DNA of 64,000 bases from VRUE01 sp035318745 (lineage in GTDB: Bacteria > Actinomycetota > Thermoleophilia > Solirubrobacterales > 70-9). The stretch spans positions 40,278-104,277 of the forward strand of contig DATHEA010000015.1 of the NCBI GenBank assembly GCA_035318745.1. The letters run 5' to 3'. Both the position numbers and the translations under genes were made by a program. Numbering within the stretch: position 1 is the stretch's first letter; every line of letters starts with the position of its first letter. Of this stretch, positions 26,194-33,762 are shown in pieces. The notes under the pieces were generated by a model. It was not told where the DNA came from and did not search any database. It saw only the letters and a program-made list of their open reading frames with translations.

Positions 26194-26862
26194 GTGCCCG
26201 CCCTGCACGTCCTTCGCGTCTTCGTCAACGAGGAGGGCGAGTGGGGCAACCCACTTGGCGTCTTTCTCGAGGGGGAGCAGATGGCGGAGCCCGACCGGCA
26301 GAACGTCGCGGCTGAGCTGGGATTCAGCGAGACCGTCTTCGTCGACGACCCTGCCGCCGGCCGGCTCCGCATCTACACGCCGCGAGTCGAGCTTCCCTTC
26401 GCCGGCCACCCGACGGTAGGCACTGCCTGGCTGCTGGCGCGAGAGGGAGCGCCGGTGGAGGCGTTGCAACCTCCGGTCGGGAAGGTCGAGGTGCGCTACG
26501 CCGACGACATGACTTTCGTCGCGGCAAAGCCCGAGTGGGCGCCTCGGTTCGATTTCCGCCAGCTGGACTCGCCGGCCGCGGTGCGAGGCCTGTCCGCCTC
26601 TGCGCAAGAGGTCAATGTCTACGCCTGGGCTTGGATCGACGATCCGGCGGGAACGATCCGCGCCCGTTCCTTCGTCCCCGAAGCCGGGATCGCCGAGGAC
26701 GAGGCAACGGGCTCCGCCGCCATCGCTCTCTGCGCCCGGCTGGCCCGGCCGATCACGATCCACCAAGGCCACGGCTCGGTCTTGCTCTGCCGGCCACTCG
26801 CCGATGGGCGGATCGAGGTCGGCGGCAAGGTCGCCCTCGACGAGGTGAAAGTGGCCGGCTAA
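26194..26862 (+). CDS. PhzF-family isomerase-like protein
   Basis: Diaminopimelate-epimerase-fold protein. The first lobe has the conserved N19-P-L, a catalytic-type glutamate E46 in GFSETVFV, and LPFAGHPTVGTAWLL. The second lobe shows EDEATGSAAIAL. At 222 residues it is shorter than the 260-300 of most PhzF proteins, with reduced linkers, but both half-sites are present. GTG 26194 start. No phenazine genes adjoin, so this is likely a housekeeping isomerase of unknown substrate. Confidence 0.86.
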   Translation: MPALHVLRVFVNEEGEWGNPLGVFLEGEQMAEPDRQNVAAELGFSETVFVDDPAAGRLRIYTPRVELPFAGHPTVGTAWLLAREGAPVEALQPPVGKVEVRYADDMTFVAAKPEWAPRFDFRQLDSPAAVRGLSASAQEVNVYAWAWIDDPAGTIRARSFVPEAGIAEDEATGSAAIALCARLARPITIHQGHGSVLLCRPLADGRIEVGGKVALDEVKVAG

Positions 26863-26879
26863 CCGGCCGGATCCATCGG

Positions 26880-27076
26880 GTGCAGCTCACCCCTGACCAA
26901 GGCCTCCGTCGAGCGACTGGGGCCACAGCCTCGCCGTATTCCTCGTACCGCTCTCGCCCCCCATCGGGCTTGAACGCGAGCAGGTTCAGCATCACCACGG
27001 CCGCATCCTCTCCGGCACGCTCCGCAAACGTGGCAAATCCCTCCTTGTTCAGCAGCTCGGCTTGGGAGGACTCCAC
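26880..27076 (-). pseudogene. Truncated DUF1330-like protein fragment
   Basis: From GTG 27076 about 52 codons look genuine. VVMLNLLAFKPDGG and ERYEEYGEAVAP match the start of small ferredoxin-like DUF1330 proteins, which normally run to about 95 residues. After residue 52 the reading turns into arginine-rich low-complexity sequence and then overlaps the convergent phzF gene. The C-terminal half is therefore missing, through deletion or frameshift, and this is probably a decaying gene. Confidence 0.6.
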
Positions 27077-27099
27077 GGGGGGCGAGTATAAGTTCGCGT

Positions 27100-27657
27100 C
27101 TACTTTCGCCGGTAGCGAACGTAGACGACACGCGAACCGAAAGTCTTGGTCTCGATCAGCTCCAGACCGATCCTCTCCTTGAGGTTCGGAAAGAAAGGCG
27201 TGCCGCCGCCCAGCACCACCGGACTGACGAATAGCCGGAACTCGTCGACGAGGCCCAACTCCATCGCGGCAGCGGCCAGGCCGGCGCCACCGACGGCCAG
27301 ATCCTTGCCTGACCCTTCCTTCAACCTGGAGACCTCCTCGACAGGACCGCCACTGGCCAGCCTGGCGTTGCCCTCGACCTTCTCGAGGGTCGTCGAGAAC
27401 ACGATCTTCGGCAGGGCTTGCCAGATGCGGGCAAATTCGAGCTCGTACTCCGAGGCCGACGGGGTCTCCTCGGCGGTCTCCCAGTACACCATCTCCTCGT
27501 AGAGTCGCCGGCCACAGAAGTGGGCATCCAGCTCTTGCGCCTGCTGGTTGTGGAACCGATGCAGCTCCTCATCCGGCGCCGTCCAGTCGATCTCACCGTC
27601 CGGCCCGGCGATGAACCCGTCCAGCGACACCCCCATCGAGTAGATCAGCTTCCGCAT
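27100..27657 (-). CDS. Dihydrofolate reductase/RibD C-terminal domain protein
   Basis: 185 residues opening RKLIYSMGVSLDGFIAGPDG, the hallmark of the DHFR-like RibD_C family. It also has the CGRRLYEEMVYW helix, a VFSTTLEKV strand, DLAVGGAGLAAAAMELGL nucleotide-binding region and PVVLGGGTPFF. These stand-alone proteins are NAD(P)H-dependent reductases of mostly unknown substrate and are not true folate enzymes. ATG 27657; 7 bases follow the metallopeptidase-like gene, probably co-transcribed. Confidence 0.87.
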   Translation of the reverse strand: MRKLIYSMGVSLDGFIAGPDGEIDWTAPDEELHRFHNQQAQELDAHFCGRRLYEEMVYWETAEETPSASEYELEFARIWQALPKIVFSTTLEKVEGNARLASGGPVEEVSRLKEGSGKDLAVGGAGLAAAAMELGLVDEFRLFVSPVVLGGGTPFFPNLKERIGLELIETKTFGSRVVYVRYRRK

Positions 27658-27664
27658 CGCGGCC

Positions 27665-27994
27665 TCAGAGGCCGAGGCCTCCCACGCCTCGCTCATCCCA
27701 GCCGAGGTGGTGAGCGAGCTCGTGACGCAAGGTCCGCTCGACCTGGCGGGCGAGCAGATCCTGGTCGTGGCCAAAGTCGCGTTCCAGCGTGTCGCGATAG
27801 ATGACGATCCGGTCCTCGTAACGTTCGCGCGCAATGCCATCCCCGAAGTACTGGCCATATGCGTGCTCCCCGGCTCCGAGATCGGACACGACGACAGCGA
27901 CGTTCGCCAGCACCTCCTGGAATTCGTCGGGCAGCCGATCGATCGCATCCACGACCAGTGCCTCGAAGTCGTCGAGCTCAGAAGCGTCAGGCAT
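27665..27994 (-). CDS. Zincin-like metallopeptidase family protein (HExxH)
   Basis: 109 residues with the zinc motif HELAHHLGWDE near the C-terminus (two His ligands plus the catalytic Glu) and an RYEDRIVIYRDTLERDFG segment ahead of it. This matches the small metallopeptidase family (PF06262 type) often found singly in Actinobacteria. ATG 27994 is chosen because the conserved helix DDFEALVVDAIDRLPDEF follows at once. Coupled to the RibD-like gene. Confidence 0.86.
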   Translation of the reverse strand: MPDASELDDFEALVVDAIDRLPDEFQEVLANVAVVVSDLGAGEHAYGQYFGDGIARERYEDRIVIYRDTLERDFGHDQDLLARQVERTLRHELAHHLGWDERGVGGLGL

Positions 27995-28033
27995 GACACC
28001 AACGGTAGAGACTCCGGCTACCCTCACCGGACC

Positions 28034-28588
28034 ATGACCTCCGCAGAGCTAGGGACCCTGCCGGGCGCCGGCCTGATCCAGCGGGGCGTCTCAGACCTAA
28101 ATGCCGGACGCGAATCCGCCGAGGCTCTGCTGGTGTCGATCGGCGCCCCGCGTCTGCGGTCTGTGGGGATCGAGCTGCCAAAGACGATCGCCTCCCCCGA
28201 GCACAAGCTTTATTCGCTGCTAGCCCGTGAGAAAGGCGACGCAGGCCACTCTGCCTACAACGCGTTGATCCGTCGACTTATCAGCTTCGAGCGGGCGGCC
28301 GCGTGCGCGAGCCAGCCGACTCCTCAACGTCGAGCTGGCAGCGCCATCCGACTTCATCCCTCTACCCGAGGGCTGGGAGGATCGAAGCCCGCCGATCCGC
28401 CGGGAGGGCAAGCTCTCATTCCACCATTTCGATCCCGTTGCCCAGGCTCTCTCAAAGGCAGAGCGTGGACACGATCAGGACATTCACGACATCCAAGAGA
28501 TGATCGCCGCAGGCCTGGTGAACCCAGCCGAGGCTGTCATCCAGTTCAAAGCAATCGAACCCGAGCTTTTCCGCTTCCCTGCGATTGA
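28034..28588 (+). pseudogene. Small locus partner fused out of frame by a deletion
   Basis: From ATG 28034, about 88 codons look like real protein (GLIQRGVSDLNAGRESAEAL, SPEHKLYSLLAREKGD, YNALIRRLISFERA). After about 28300 the frame continues to 28588 only as arginine/proline-rich noise. The likely original gene ended near 28300 and was followed by the nucleotidyltransferase gene whose 3' part survives at 28269-28634. A deletion at the junction would explain both. Function unknown; the pairing of a small protein with a nucleotidyltransferase suggests a former toxin-antitoxin unit. Confidence 0.5.
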
Positions 28589-28634
28589 TCCAGCCTCATT
28601 CCGCAAAGCTGTCGATGATCTGTTCGCGCGATAG
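28269..28634 (+). pseudogene. C-terminal remnant of a DUF6036-type nucleotidyltransferase
   Basis: The frame is open from 28269 to TAG 28632-28634 but has no start codon. It reads RLLNVELAAPSDFIPLPEGW, FHHFDPVAQALSKAERGHDQD and IHDIQEMIAAGLVNP, the C-terminal half of DUF6036-like nucleotidyltransferases. The N-terminal catalytic half (GG-T-A and DxD region) is absent. The remnant ends exactly where the first tRNA-fragment repeat begins, so it marks the left boundary of the island region. Confidence 0.6.
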
Positions 28635-28678
28635 TGGGACGGGCAGGACTCGAACCTGCGCTCCACGGATTGTGAGTC
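28635..28678 (-). other. Displaced tRNA 3'-half (attachment-site remnant A)
   Basis: 44 bases matching the 3' part of the intact tRNA(CAU) at 32122-32195 with few differences, from the anticodon loop to the discriminator base. The 5' half is missing, so it cannot be a tRNA. This is the expected left-end duplicate after integration into the tRNA 3' end. Confidence 0.85.
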
Positions 28679-28758
28679 GCGCCGGAACCCGTCTATAGAG
28701 TCGAATCAGGCCGATAGAGGAATCACGTCCAAGGAGTTCGGCTGAGTCCGGTGGAGTC

Positions 28759-28780
28759 GGGACCAATTTCGGGACCAAGT
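28759..28780 (+). repeat. Island-end direct repeat, copy 1
   Basis: Contains GGACCAATTTCGGGACCAAG. The same 22 bases occur at 30396-30417 and, with one change, at 32045-32066. In one frame it reads GTNFGTKF, a peptide often seen near the 3' end of tRNA-site integrase genes, so it may be the vestige of an integrase 3' end. It lies 80 bases inside tRNA fragment A. Confidence 0.8.
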
Positions 28781-29074
28781 TCAAGGCCGGCTCGCTGTGG
28801 CTGAAGTCATCGATCGAGCGTCGTGCACCGCGACAACGTGGACCTCATCGGATGATTTCTCGTAGCGATAGAGCAGGATCATCCAGGACCAAGGGCCGAG
28901 CACAAACCGAGTCGGCGCCCACCGACCCGCTAGTTCGACACCGGCCAACGGGAAGGTTTCGAGAACTCTCAGCGAACGAGCGATACGAGACCAGGTGCCA
29001 GCAGGAAGGCCCAGGTTTGCCATCGCCTCATTCACGTCCCGCTGGGCTCGCGGGGTGATGATGATCTGCGCCAC
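28781..29074 (-). CDS. ParE/RelE-family toxin
   Basis: 97 residues: IIITPRAQRDVNEAMANLGL, LRVLETFPLAG and a C-terminal strand WMILLYRYEKSSDEVHVVAV, the pattern of RelE/ParE superfamily toxins (mRNA interferase or gyrase poison). GTG 29074 directly abuts the stop of the upstream antitoxin (TGAGTG), as in many such operons. Whether it acts on the ribosome or gyrase cannot be told from sequence. The gene's 3' end adjoins the island-end repeat. Confidence 0.8.
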   Translation of the reverse strand: MAQIIITPRAQRDVNEAMANLGLPAGTWSRIARSLRVLETFPLAGVELAGRWAPTRFVLGPWSWMILLYRYEKSSDEVHVVAVHDARSMTSATASRP

Positions 29075-29338
29075 TCAGCGCGCCAGGTCGTCGAGCGGCG
29101 TTCCTTCGCCTCGGGAGGCCTGAGAAACCCCCTCCTGCGTCCGCTCCCATGCGCCGGGGATCGCGTCCAGAATCTCGGTGATTCGTGCGACATCTGGATC
29201 GGCATCATCCAGGGCCGTTGAAAGTAGTGAGCGCGCAAGCGTTCCCTCTTGAATGTGAGCTCGCTCAGCAAGCCTGGCTAGCTTGCTCGCATGCTCTTCA
29301 TCAAGGGTCACATTTATCCGCCTTGCTGAAGCCGCCAT
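29075..29338 (-). CDS. Ribbon-helix-helix antitoxin
   Basis: 87 residues beginning MAASARRINVTLDEEHASKL, a classical RHH/CopG strand followed by helices (RLAERAHIQEGTLARSLL). The C-terminal part should neutralise the toxin. ATG 29338 is preferred over a longer reading because the RHH strand starts there. A perfect 8-bp inverted repeat lies 6 bases upstream (29344-29365) and is the probable operator for autoregulation. Confidence 0.82.
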   Translation of the reverse strand: MAASARRINVTLDEEHASKLARLAERAHIQEGTLARSLLSTALDDADPDVARITEILDAIPGAWERTQEGVSQASRGEGTPLDDLAR

Positions 29339-29343
29339 CGGGC

Positions 29344-29365
29344 TGTCATTATACACGTAATGACA
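29344..29365. promoter_or_regulatory. Probable operator of the RHH toxin-antitoxin operon
   Basis: TGTCATTA (29344-29351), 6-base spacer, TAATGACA (29358-29365): a perfect inverted repeat in AT-rich sequence between the antitoxin start and the divergent membrane gene. RHH antitoxins commonly bind such sites. It also overlaps the first codons of the divergent gene, so it could control both. Confidence 0.7.
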
Positions 29366-30268
29366 CGACTCGTGCATTGCCTGGATTCCATCGCCCAGCG
29401 CCTGCTGCTCTCTACCGAGCGACATCCGTTGGCCGGCCCGGTTGCTCTCGGCTTAGCTCTTTTCTTGCTTGCGCAAATCGCCCTCATTGTCGGTTTCGGA
29501 GGTATCCCAAATGATCTTTTGGGCGTTGCCGCCGTCGAGATACTGCTTCTCCTCGCCGGTGCCTCGATTCCACTTCTCCTCGTCATTGTGGCTCTCGGGC
29601 CAGTGTTCGCAGAGGTAGCTGGAATCTCACGTACCGCGCGACCTCATTCCCGTATTTTTGCTCGGGACTACCTGGTTACGTCGCTGCGCCAAATGCATGA
29701 ACAGCTCAAGTCGCTTCAGAGCGGGGCGGGCTTGTCCCTAGCCATCGCAGATGTTGGCGAGGTCGCAGGCTGGATACCCACGTTTTTCTCCAACGCATGG
29801 GGGGTCTATGTGGGTTTCGACGCAACGGTGCCAAGCGAATATCTCAATCGATGGGCTGGTTACATTCGCCATCTCGATAGTTATGAGCCCGGAGTGCGAT
29901 TGAGGGTGGTTACCTCCGCCTATGAGGATCTTGCGGCGGATATCACCGCAAACCCTGACGCAGCCAAGCGCCTTCAAGAGATTCATGATCAATGGCAAGC
30001 GCGCTTACTTTACGTCGACGGCCAGGATCTTCGCGCGCTCGCTGAGCAGCATCAGCTACCGAGTTCACTGGTTGATCTAGCGCTCTGGGAAGGAGACTAC
30101 TGTCTGCTCTGGGATCGTGGGACGGATCGCTTCACGGTCCGATTGTGTTTCGAGTCAGATCCGATGTACGGCCGGGTCATGGAGCTAATCTCTGACGTCG
30201 AAGCGCAAGCCGTACCACTTGCCCAGCTACAGCCTGAAGATCAAAAGCCTGATCCAGCGGCTACCTGA
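29360..30268 (+). CDS. Membrane protein with large cytosolic domain, island cargo
   Basis: 302 residues. Two N-terminal helices (about 27-46 and 53-82) are followed by a soluble domain of some 215 residues with mixed alpha/beta character. That domain ends in VDLALWEGDYCLLWDRGTD and VRLCFESDPMYGRVMELISD. Codon use is visibly less GC-biased than in the neighbours. No family recognised. The two-helix plus soluble-domain layout is shared by many defence effectors, which is suggestive only. ATG 29360 overlaps the operator, and a GTG/TTG start slightly downstream is possible. Confidence 0.65.
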   Translation: MTRLVHCLDSIAQRLLLSTERHPLAGPVALGLALFLLAQIALIVGFGGIPNDLLGVAAVEILLLLAGASIPLLLVIVALGPVFAEVAGISRTARPHSRIFARDYLVTSLRQMHEQLKSLQSGAGLSLAIADVGEVAGWIPTFFSNAWGVYVGFDATVPSEYLNRWAGYIRHLDSYEPGVRLRVVTSAYEDLAADITANPDAAKRLQEIHDQWQARLLYVDGQDLRALAEQHQLPSSLVDLALWEGDYCLLWDRGTDRFTVRLCFESDPMYGRVMELISDVEAQAVPLAQLQPEDQKPDPAAT

Positions 30269-30269
30269 G

Positions 30270-30312
30270 TGGGCGGGAAGGACTCGAACCTTCGACCGAC
30301 GGATTATGAGTC
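30270..30312 (-). other. Displaced tRNA 3'-half (attachment-site remnant B)
   Basis: 43 bases corresponding to a tRNA 3'-half with CAU-type anticodon loop. It differs from the native tRNA mainly in the T-arm, where GAAGG/CCTTC replaces GCAGG/CCTGC, still paired. It may derive from a second donor tRNA. It immediately follows the stop of the islet-1 membrane gene and opens islet 2. Confidence 0.8.
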
Positions 30313-30395
30313 GAGCTGGAAGCCGTCTATAGGGCCGAATCTGGTCTGATAGAGCGAATCACGTCCAAGGAGTTCGCCTGAGTTTGCTGGAGTCG

Positions 30396-30417
30396 GGGAC
30401 CAATTTCGGGACCAAGT
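30396..30417 (+). repeat. Island-end direct repeat, copy 2
   Basis: Identical 22-base repeat to 28759-28780, again about 85 bases inside a tRNA fragment. The whole stretch 30269-30417 is homologous to 28634-28780, so the two islets have the same left end. Confidence 0.82.
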
Positions 30418-30465
30418 TTTCGAGTCGAATTTTTGGCTGCTCGCTCACGATTCCTCCGCCGGTGG

Positions 30466-31569
30466 CTATCCCTCTGCCGCCGCGAGGTCGTCCGTCGTCC
30501 CGGGTTCCGTCTTCAGGGAATCGGACTTGCTGTATCGCTGTCCCTGGGTCCAAGCCCCTGATCCCTCGTGGCGGATGCCCTGGTCGAGCGCGAAGCCACC
30601 CTCCAAGTCGAGGAGAACCACTTGCCCGCGTTCTCCTTCATGCCGTTCGACAGACCCGTCGAGCGCACTTTCCACAACATCGGCAACCTGCCTGTCTCGC
30701 TCGTCGCCGTTGCGTAGGCGCTCGATTTCCTCGTGAGTGAAGAGGAGATCTTGGCGGCGTTCGACAATCGCAGGAAATACCGGGTGAATGGTCCGCTCGC
30801 TGTAGAAGCCGAAGAAACGGACACCGTCTCGGAAGCTTCGCTTCGGCTGACAAACATAAGCACTCAGCCTTTGGAACTCGGGATAGGCGATCTTGGCCGC
30901 CACGATCACCGTGTCGGCGTCACGCACCGTAGGCGACGTGGACCGCCGCGGGAGCTTTCGCTGGGCGGCCTCTTCGCCAAAGAGGCTTGGCGCCAGCACA
31001 TCGATCCCAGCATGGGCAACCCGGCGAAGCTCGGCAACGACTACGGAAAAGCTCGCCCTCTCGTTCAGGTAGAGAACAGTCTGTTTCAGCACGTCCGTCA
31101 GCTGGTCGACGGCAATGACGAGCCGGAAGCTTCCGGCCGTAAGGCTCCGAGCAACGGTGTCCTCCCATGCAACGGGGTCGAAGTCGTCTCCGGCACGTTC
31201 GCGCATAGCGTCGACCAGATCGGAGTCGATCCGATCAGAGACCAAGCGCCGGAAATCTCCGAACTTCATTCCGTGGAGCGAGCCGCCGTACTCAAGGATC
31301 TGGCCCAGCACCTCTCGCCGTGACCCCGCGTTGCGGTCCAGCTTGCACTCGCAGAGAGTGATCACGCCGTCCTGATCGACCGCTACGACGTCGATGCGCC
31401 CTCCCTCGGGAGTCGAGACCTCGCGGGCGATGACGGTGGGGCGATCACCCTGGGACGTCAGAGTGCGCTCGAACGTCTGCTGCACCAAGTCCTGAAACTC
31501 AGCCTCCGTCTGAAAGCCAACCGGCGCCGCCGGCACCCAGGCCCCATCCTCCTTCACGAGGAGATCCAT
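30466..31569 (-). CDS. PD-(D/E)XK nuclease-fold protein, island cargo
   Basis: 367 residues. Near the N-terminus RIDVVAVDQDGVITLCECKL gives the D...E-x-K catalytic signature of the restriction-endonuclease-like fold (D near residue 60, ECK near 73-75), as in NucS/DUF91-like domains. The remaining part has no clear family. ATG 31569 has GAGGCGAGAG upstream; a TTG one codon further up is possible. It is 12 bases after hicA and probably in the same operon, so it could be TA-linked cargo, a DNA-end nuclease or a defence nuclease. Confidence 0.7.
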   Translation of the reverse strand: MDLLVKEDGAWVPAAPVGFQTEAEFQDLVQQTFERTLTSQGDRPTVIAREVSTPEGGRIDVVAVDQDGVITLCECKLDRNAGSRREVLGQILEYGGSLHGMKFGDFRRLVSDRIDSDLVDAMRERAGDDFDPVAWEDTVARSLTAGSFRLVIAVDQLTDVLKQTVLYLNERASFSVVVAELRRVAHAGIDVLAPSLFGEEAAQRKLPRRSTSPTVRDADTVIVAAKIAYPEFQRLSAYVCQPKRSFRDGVRFFGFYSERTIHPVFPAIVERRQDLLFTHEEIERLRNGDERDRQVADVVESALDGSVERHEGERGQVVLLDLEGGFALDQGIRHEGSGAWTQGQRYSKSDSLKTEPGTTDDLAAAEG

Positions 31570-31581
31570 CAACTCTCGCCT

Positions 31582-31776
31582 CTACCGCGAACCCTCAGGC
31601 GGCGGAATCTGGAGCTGTTTGCAGATTGAGCGCGCGAGGCGATGATCTATCTCCCGGTGCCTGGGCACGGTCGAGCGCGGGCCACTGGGCGATGCCCATC
31701 GGGCGTGATTGCCGCCCTCGTCGATCTTCTGACAGCCGTGGGCACGTAGGTGCCGCTCCAGCTGCCGTCGCTTCAC
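31582..31776 (-). CDS. hicA: HicA-family toxin
   Basis: 64 residues: KRRQLERHLRAHGCQKIDEG, the catalytic-histidine motif GGNHARW, then VPRHREIDHRLARSICKQL. This is the double-stranded-RNA-binding-like fold of the YcfA/HicA mRNA interferases. GTG 31776 overlaps the hicB stop by 4 bases. The order hicB then hicA is one of the two known arrangements. Confidence 0.85.
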   Translation of the reverse strand: MKRRQLERHLRAHGCQKIDEGGNHARWASPSGPRSTVPRHREIDHRLARSICKQLQIPPPEGSR

Positions 31777-31982
31777 GCGACCTTGAGGTGCAGCAGCTCA
31801 CGCTCACGCTCGTCCCCGGGCTCCGGAGAAACCATGAGCGCCAAGGCGTCAAGGACGTTCTCGCGCGCCTCGTCACGCGTGCGACCCTGACTGAGCACGC
31901 CTGGCACGGCAGGGACCGAAGCGACGACCCAGCCGTCGTCTCCGTCCTCGTAGATGATCGTCAAGTCCACCGTTCCGCTCAC
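31773..31982 (-). CDS. hicB: HicB-family antitoxin
   Basis: About 69 residues with the HicB degraded RNase H-like fold: VDLTIIYEDGDDGWVVASVP, AVPGVLSQGRTRDEARENV and a charged helical end. GTG 31982 places the first strand near the N-terminus as in relatives. An ATG at 32021 would add 13 residues and cannot be excluded. No DNA-binding tail is visible, so repression may rely on the complex. Overlaps hicA. Confidence 0.78.
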   Translation of the reverse strand: MSGTVDLTIIYEDGDDGWVVASVPAVPGVLSQGRTRDEARENVLDALALMVSPEPGDERERELLHLKVA

Positions 31983-32044
31983 AGGCCAAGTGTACCCGCG
32001 TGCCGGCCTCAACTCGGGCATCGCCCTGCCAGTTCCGGGAGCTC

Positions 32045-32066
32045 GGGACCAATTTGGGGACCAAGT
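32045..32066 (+). repeat. Island-end direct repeat, copy 3
   Basis: One base different from the copies at 28759 and 30396 (G for C in the middle). It lies 55 bases from the 3' end of the intact tRNA, on the right end of islet 2. Confidence 0.8.
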
Positions 32067-32121
32067 CTTGTCGCGACCAATGAGAAGTTGCGTTGCATCG
32101 CTTTCTAGAGCCGTTTCTCGA

Positions 32122-32195
<74 letters not shown>

Positions 32196-32237
32196 GGAGA
32201 TGGCGAGGGTAGCGTGCGATGGGCTGGCGTTGCTCGC

Positions 32238-32603
32238 TCAGGCACTGAAGAGCTGGGCCAGGGAGCGGCCTACGTCCGGGGGCTCTTCCTGGCCCTCGGC
32301 TGCAGCGTTGGCTCCCTCGGAGAGGGCCTTGGCCGCGTCGGCGATCTGATGGGAGCGGCCACCGCGGAGGACGCCGGTTTTCTTCGCTTCGGCGAGGTCC
32401 GATTCCATCAGGCCGGCGAGCTCGGCGAGGCGGCGGAGGCCAACTGCTCCTGCGGTCCCCCTGAGCGCGTGTGCTTCGGCCCGCAGGGTCTCGAAGTCTT
32501 CGGTCTCGGTGGCTACACCGGCGGCAATCACGTCGCAGCGGCGCCGCGCCTCTTCGGCAAACGACTTGAGCAGCTCCGGATCGGGTGCCGTTTTCTCGCT
32601 CAT
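32238..32603 (-). CDS. Orphan histidine-phosphotransfer (Hpt) domain protein
   Basis: 121 residues. A four-helix Hpt bundle with the phospho-accepting histidine in RAEAHALRGTAGAVG near residue 45, preceded by FAEEARRRCDVIAAG. It should relay phosphate between a hybrid kinase and a response regulator, but none is encoded nearby. ATG 32603 overlaps the stop of the lipoprotein gene (ATGA), so both are made together. Confidence 0.84.
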   Translation of the reverse strand: MSEKTAPDPELLKSFAEEARRRCDVIAAGVATETEDFETLRAEAHALRGTAGAVGLRRLAELAGLMESDLAEAKKTGVLRGGRSHQIADAAKALSEGANAAAEGQEEPPDVGRSLAQLFSA

Positions 32604-33676
32604 TCCCCCGTCACCTCTTCCACGATCTTCGTCATGCGTTCGACGCCGAAAGCCCCCTCGACCACCGCCTGGATCACGCCCTTGCGGTCGATCGCGAACA
32701 GCCACGGCTCACTCGGCAGGTGAAACGCCCGCACCTGCGGTCTCACGCCCTTACTCGGATCGTTGTCCTTGTAGATCTCCATATGGATGAACGCGGCCTT
32801 GTCGTCGTACTGTTCTTTGACCTGCTCGGCCACGTCGACGACCGGGCCGCACACCCGACTCTGGCAGAACTGGGGGGTCGCAAACAAGAGGAAGATCGGT
32901 TCCTTGCCCAGCGCGTTCGCGTAATCGACCCGGTTCTGGGTGTCGGGCGGGATGCGCGTAGTGATCTTGGAAAGGTCGCCGCCGACGTCCGCCGGGGTTG
33001 GCGTGTGGATCTTCGGCGCCTTCTGCCCCACCTTCGGAACGCTCTTGAACTCGCCGACCGAGGCGCTCGGCAGCAGCGTCGCAACGGTTTCGTCCCCCTG
33101 CTTGATCAGTGCAGCTATCCGCCACTCGCCGTTGCTCGGAAAGTCGAGGTCGGTCGTGTAGACGATGGTCGCCGCGTCAGGATCGCTGGTCGTGGTCTGG
33201 GCGCGATAGGCCGGCTGGGTGGCGAGGCTCTCGATCGCCGCCGGATAGGGGCCCTTGGCTGGCTGTTCGAGCGCTTCGGTGCGGGCGCGTGCCACCGCTC
33301 CCTTCTTCTTGCCATTCCCGGCGGCTTCGTCGCCGGCTGGTTCCACATGGGGCACCCTTGCCATGTAGAGGGCGACCTTCGCGTCATCCACCTGGCTGCG
33401 ATCGACATGGAAGACGCCGAACGGATAGCGGTTCTCGCCTTTGTAGAAGGCGAGGGCGGCCGGGGAGACGACCAGTTCGGCGTGCGAGTCCACGGCTTTG
33501 ACGATTTCACCCAAGGTCCTTCCTTCGACCTTGGGGAAGTCGCTCTTGGGCGGCGCGGGCTTGCTCGCTGCAGTCCCGCCCCCGGAGGTGGACGAGTCGG
33601 AGCTGCCACAGCCGGCCACGAGGAGGGCGGCGACTAATAGGCAGGGAAGAGCGCTTGTGGCAAGGCGCCGGGGCAT
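32600..33676 (-). CDS. Lipoprotein with C-terminal thioredoxin-like domain
   Basis: 358 residues. A lipobox LLVAGC at residue 23 and a Ser/Gly-rich linker anchor it outside. The middle region resembles a substrate-binding domain of unknown type. From about residue 245 a thioredoxin-like fold has PIFLLFATPQFCQSRVCGP, whose two cysteines are separated by four residues rather than the usual CxxC, and WLFAIDRKGVIQAV. The altered spacing suggests an SCO-like or structural rather than standard oxidoreductase role. Operon with the Hpt gene. Confidence 0.78.
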   Translation of the reverse strand: MPRRLATSALPCLLVAALLVAGCGSSDSSTSGGGTAASKPAPPKSDFPKVEGRTLGEIVKAVDSHAELVVSPAALAFYKGENRYPFGVFHVDRSQVDDAKVALYMARVPHVEPAGDEAAGNGKKKGAVARARTEALEQPAKGPYPAAIESLATQPAYRAQTTTSDPDAATIVYTTDLDFPSNGEWRIAALIKQGDETVATLLPSASVGEFKSVPKVGQKAPKIHTPTPADVGGDLSKITTRIPPDTQNRVDYANALGKEPIFLLFATPQFCQSRVCGPVVDVAEQVKEQYDDKAAFIHMEIYKDNDPSKGVRPQVRAFHLPSEPWLFAIDRKGVIQAVVEGAFGVERMTKIVEEVTGE

Positions 33677-33762
33677 GCGGATCGATCATGTTATTCGGCG
33701 AAGGGCCGCGAGGGCCATATAGGGTGCGTGCGCCGACGAACGACGAGCATGAGGAGAGTGAC

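Noticed and set aside
28635..28678. Functional tRNA at fragment A (and at 30270-30312)
   Set aside because: Only the 3' half is present; no acceptor 5' strand or D-arm can be formed upstream.
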